This document shows, piece after piece, positions 4,747-6,679 of a stretch of DNA of 6,679 nucleotides (the stretch's first letter is position 1; each line of letters begins with the position of its first letter). Source of the stretch: Synechococcaceae cyanobacterium RL_1_2 (GTDB lineage: Bacteria > Cyanobacteriota > Cyanobacteriia > Cyanobacteriales > JAAUPO01). The position numbers and the translations under genes were made by a program. A model generated the notes under the pieces. It ran no database searches. It was not told the origin of the DNA and saw only the letters and a program-made list of their open reading frames with translations. Where the stretch lies: positions 1 through 6,679 of the forward strand of contig JAAUPO010000134.1 in the NCBI GenBank assembly GCA_012033095.1, read 5' to 3'.

Positions 4747-6552
4747 ATGGTTAAAAACTTTTTCCCTATTCCTAATCTCCAAACCAACCGACGTTATTTA
4801 CCAGTTATGGTGTTACTGCTCTGGGGTTGGTTGCCCTGTTGGGGGAACGGGACTGCCTTAGCCCAAAGCCGCCAGGGAACCATGACCTATCCCACTGGGA
4901 TGATGGTTGATGGGGTAACGGCAACCCTAGGGGAAAACCTGAGTATTAATGGTAAAACCCATTTTGCCCCTTGGCTCAGTTGGCAGCAATCAGGCCAAAC
5001 CAGAATCGCGATCGCGGATGTGAGTGCAGAGCAAGTTTTAGGGCTCAGGTTATTAACGAACCCAGATCCCCACCGGCAGCCGGTCGAATGGTTTGGCCGC
5101 AGAGATCTCCCCGTCCTTTACACCGATCACCAGCGATACATTGACATTACGGAAGTGTTGAAAGAGTTTGCATGGACTTTTAGCCAGGACAGCGGTGGCA
5201 AAGGGGTTATTACTAAACCAGTTGCGGAGATCCATGGTGTGGATTTTTTAGATCGGGGGGATGGTTATCGTCGGTTGGTATTAGCACTAGATGCTCCCAC
5301 TTCTTTTCAACTTAGCAACAATGGCAAAGAAGCGATCCTGATGGTGGATGGGGCGATCGCGGCTTCTCCTAACGTGGATTCTCTGAGCAACGAGGGTAAA
5401 CAACCGGTTATGCCCATGGCCAAAGGGGTAACCTTACTCAATCAAAATCGGTTTCAATTTTCCGTGCAGCCCAATGATCAGGTGAGTATCTATACCCTCG
5501 ATCGCAGTCATGAAATCATGGTGGATATTGGGCCCAATGTTTTAGGACAGCGCACCATTTCCTGGGATAACGGTTTGCAATGGCAACAACAACTCCTCAC
5601 CCCTAACGCCCCGGAACCGGTGGCCTTAAATATCGTTAAAATCCCGAACCAACCCGATCGCTTTCAGTTGGAGCCGCGCCTTAATCACCTCAACCACCAA
5701 ACCGTATTAAATACTTTTCGTGGTACTGACGCGATCGCGGGCATTAATGCCGGGTTTTTTAACCGCGATCGTCAATTAGGCCTAGGGGCAATGAAAACCG
5801 ATGGTCAATGGCGATCGGGCCCGATCCTTCACCGTGGGGTGGTGGGATGGAATGATCAGTTAAATCTCACCATGGACAATCTTTACTTTCAGGAACAGGT
5901 TAATGGTTTACCCGTTTCCTTGTTAAATACAGCCTATGTTCAATCGGGTATGGCCCGTTATGATCCCCTATGGGGGGCAACCTATACCCCGCTATTAGAT
6001 TATGAAGTAATAGCGGTGGTTGACCAGGGGCAAGTTATGGCAACGATCGCCACTGATCCTACCAATAAACCAGCCATTCCCATTCCGATAAATGGCTACG
6101 TTCTCGCAATTCGTGGCGACGAGCGTGGGTCCCTGGCCCAACAGTTTCCCGTGGGCACAACCGTAAATTTAGCTCCCTATCAAGACGGTTTAGACGCTTA
6201 CCCCAATGTGATTGGTGCTGGGCCCTTATTAGTGAATAACAACCGGATTGTGGTTAATGCCGAAGCCGAGGGGTTCAGCCCTGGTTTTGTTCGGCAGAAA
6301 GCTAGTCGTAGCGCGATCGGGGTCAATGAGCAGGGGGAAATTTTGCTAGTGGCAGCCCATGGAAGAGTCAGCCTCGATCGCATGGCCCAAATTATGGTTG
6401 AGTTAGGGGCGGTTAATGCCCTCAATTTAGATGGTGGTAGTTCCACTGGGTTATACCTAGGAGGCCAATTGATCGATCGCTCCCCCGTCACTGGAGCCAG
6501 GGTTAATAACGCGATCGGTCTTTTTCCTGCAAAACCATCGCAAAGGAACTGA
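4747..6552 (+). CDS. Secreted phosphodiester glycosidase (NAGPA) family protein
   Basis: 601 residues. A signal peptide is visible: basic NRRYL (14-18), a hydrophobic core VMVLLLWGWLP (20-30) and a probable cleavage after ALA39, giving an exported (periplasmic or extracellular) protein. Residues 40 to about 310 form an N-terminal region I cannot assign. The C-terminal part is the phosphodiester-glycosidase domain (mammalian uncovering enzyme and its bacterial relatives), with AIAGINAGFFN (329-339), GAGPLLV (490-496), RSAIGVN (521-527), AHGR (537-540), NLDGGSSTG (560-568) and NAIGLF near the end. These are the family's conserved active-site blocks. The family removes N-acetylglucosamine from phosphodiester-linked sugars in animals; the bacterial substrate, probably cell-wall or exopolysaccharide, is inference. 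The frame is intact, contains three HIP1 sites, and shows no sign of transfer. No operon partner is in the window. Confidence 0.92.
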   Translation: MVKNFFPIPNLQTNRRYLPVMVLLLWGWLPCWGNGTALAQSRQGTMTYPTGMMVDGVTATLGENLSINGKTHFAPWLSWQQSGQTRIAIADVSAEQVLGLRLLTNPDPHRQPVEWFGRRDLPVLYTDHQRYIDITEVLKEFAWTFSQDSGGKGVITKPVAEIHGVDFLDRGDGYRRLVLALDAPTSFQLSNNGKEAILMVDGAIAASPNVDSLSNEGKQPVMPMAKGVTLLNQNRFQFSVQPNDQVSIYTLDRSHEIMVDIGPNVLGQRTISWDNGLQWQQQLLTPNAPEPVALNIVKIPNQPDRFQLEPRLNHLNHQTVLNTFRGTDAIAGINAGFFNRDRQLGLGAMKTDGQWRSGPILHRGVVGWNDQLNLTMDNLYFQEQVNGLPVSLLNTAYVQSGMARYDPLWGATYTPLLDYEVIAVVDQGQVMATIATDPTNKPAIPIPINGYVLAIRGDERGSLAQQFPVGTTVNLAPYQDGLDAYPNVIGAGPLLVNNNRIVVNAEAEGFSPGFVRQKASRSAIGVNEQGEILLVAAHGRVSLDRMAQIMVELGAVNALNLDGGSSTGLYLGGQLIDRSPVTGARVNNAIGLFPAKPSQRN

Positions 6553-6679
6553 TCCCAAATCCGCCCAGCAGAATCAGGAAATTGTTGAAACCATTAATTT
6601 GGGTCTGTGCTGTTGGGTAACCATTGATCGACTGGATCGGCTGAGCGGCGACAATTTTTTCAACAGGACTTACACAAAA
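6503..6679 (-). CDS. Possible C-terminal end of an unidentified protein (5' end outside window)
   Basis: A minus-strand frame is open from the right edge to TAA 6503-6505 (58 codons). It contains a hydrophobic stretch FNNFLILLGGFGISSF, a possible membrane helix, and ends LQEKDRSRY. It overlaps the last 50 bp of the glycosidase gene, and the plus strand in the same codon register is also open across 6553-6679, so the openness is weak evidence. The repeat end AGGACTTAC at 6665 would lie inside the frame, which suggests either a truncated gene or no gene at all. Confidence 0.25.
   Translation of the reverse strand, partial: FCVSPVEKIVAAQPIQSINGYPTAQTQINGFNNFLILLGGFGISSFAMVLQEKDRSRY
6665..6679. 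mobile_element. Left end of a third AGGACTTAC repeat, cut off by the window
   Basis: AGGACTTACACAAAA matches 14 of 15 bases with the left terminus of the element at 2286-2300. The remainder lies beyond the window, so its length and integrity cannot be judged. It lies 112 bp after the glycosidase stop codon. Confidence 0.55.

Overview
This is cyanobacterial DNA. The palindrome GCGATCGC (HIP1, typical of many cyanobacterial chromosomes) occurs nine times in 6.7 kb, starting at 113, 176, 775, 3464, 3699, 3859, 5008, 5353 and 5731. The gene content agrees: MEP-pathway isoprenoid genes, a two-HhH ComEA-like protein and a secreted phosphodiester-glycosidase-family protein. Spacers are long and AT-rich and carry short tandem repeats and MITE-like inverted-repeat elements. 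I cannot name the genus.

Layout. Positions 1-112 hold the apparent end of an unidentified plus-strand gene. Two MEP genes follow on the minus strand: ispF (1089-1568, transcribed first) and ispD (136-828), separated by 260 bp that contain a strong hairpin, a 12-bp duplication and eight copies of a 7-bp repeat. A 240-bp divergent spacer leads to crcB/fluC (fluoride channel, plus strand, 1809-2187). Next come a MITE-like element (2286-2396) and a minus-strand membrane acyltransferase-3 gene (2485-3498). Divergent from it is a cytosolic tandem-HhH protein (3666-4187). A 559-bp spacer then holds a possible small minus-strand ORF, hairpins and a second, rearranged copy of the repeat family. The window ends with a large secreted NAGPA-type protein (4747-6552) and the first 15 bases of a third repeat copy at the right edge, where a minus-strand frame is also open.

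Main peculiarity. ispF, crcB and the acyltransferase are each recognisable over their whole length, but each is broken by two single-base indels. That makes six indels between about 1300 and 3220, while ispD, the HhH gene and the phosphodiester glycosidase gene are fully open. IspF is normally essential in cyanobacteria, so local sequence or assembly error is the simplest reading. Real gene decay around repeat insertions, or much less likely recoding, are the alternatives.

Apart from the ispF/ispD pair (consecutive-pathway enzymes), the genes do not form an evident functional system. I see no convincing new defence, biosynthetic or mobile system.
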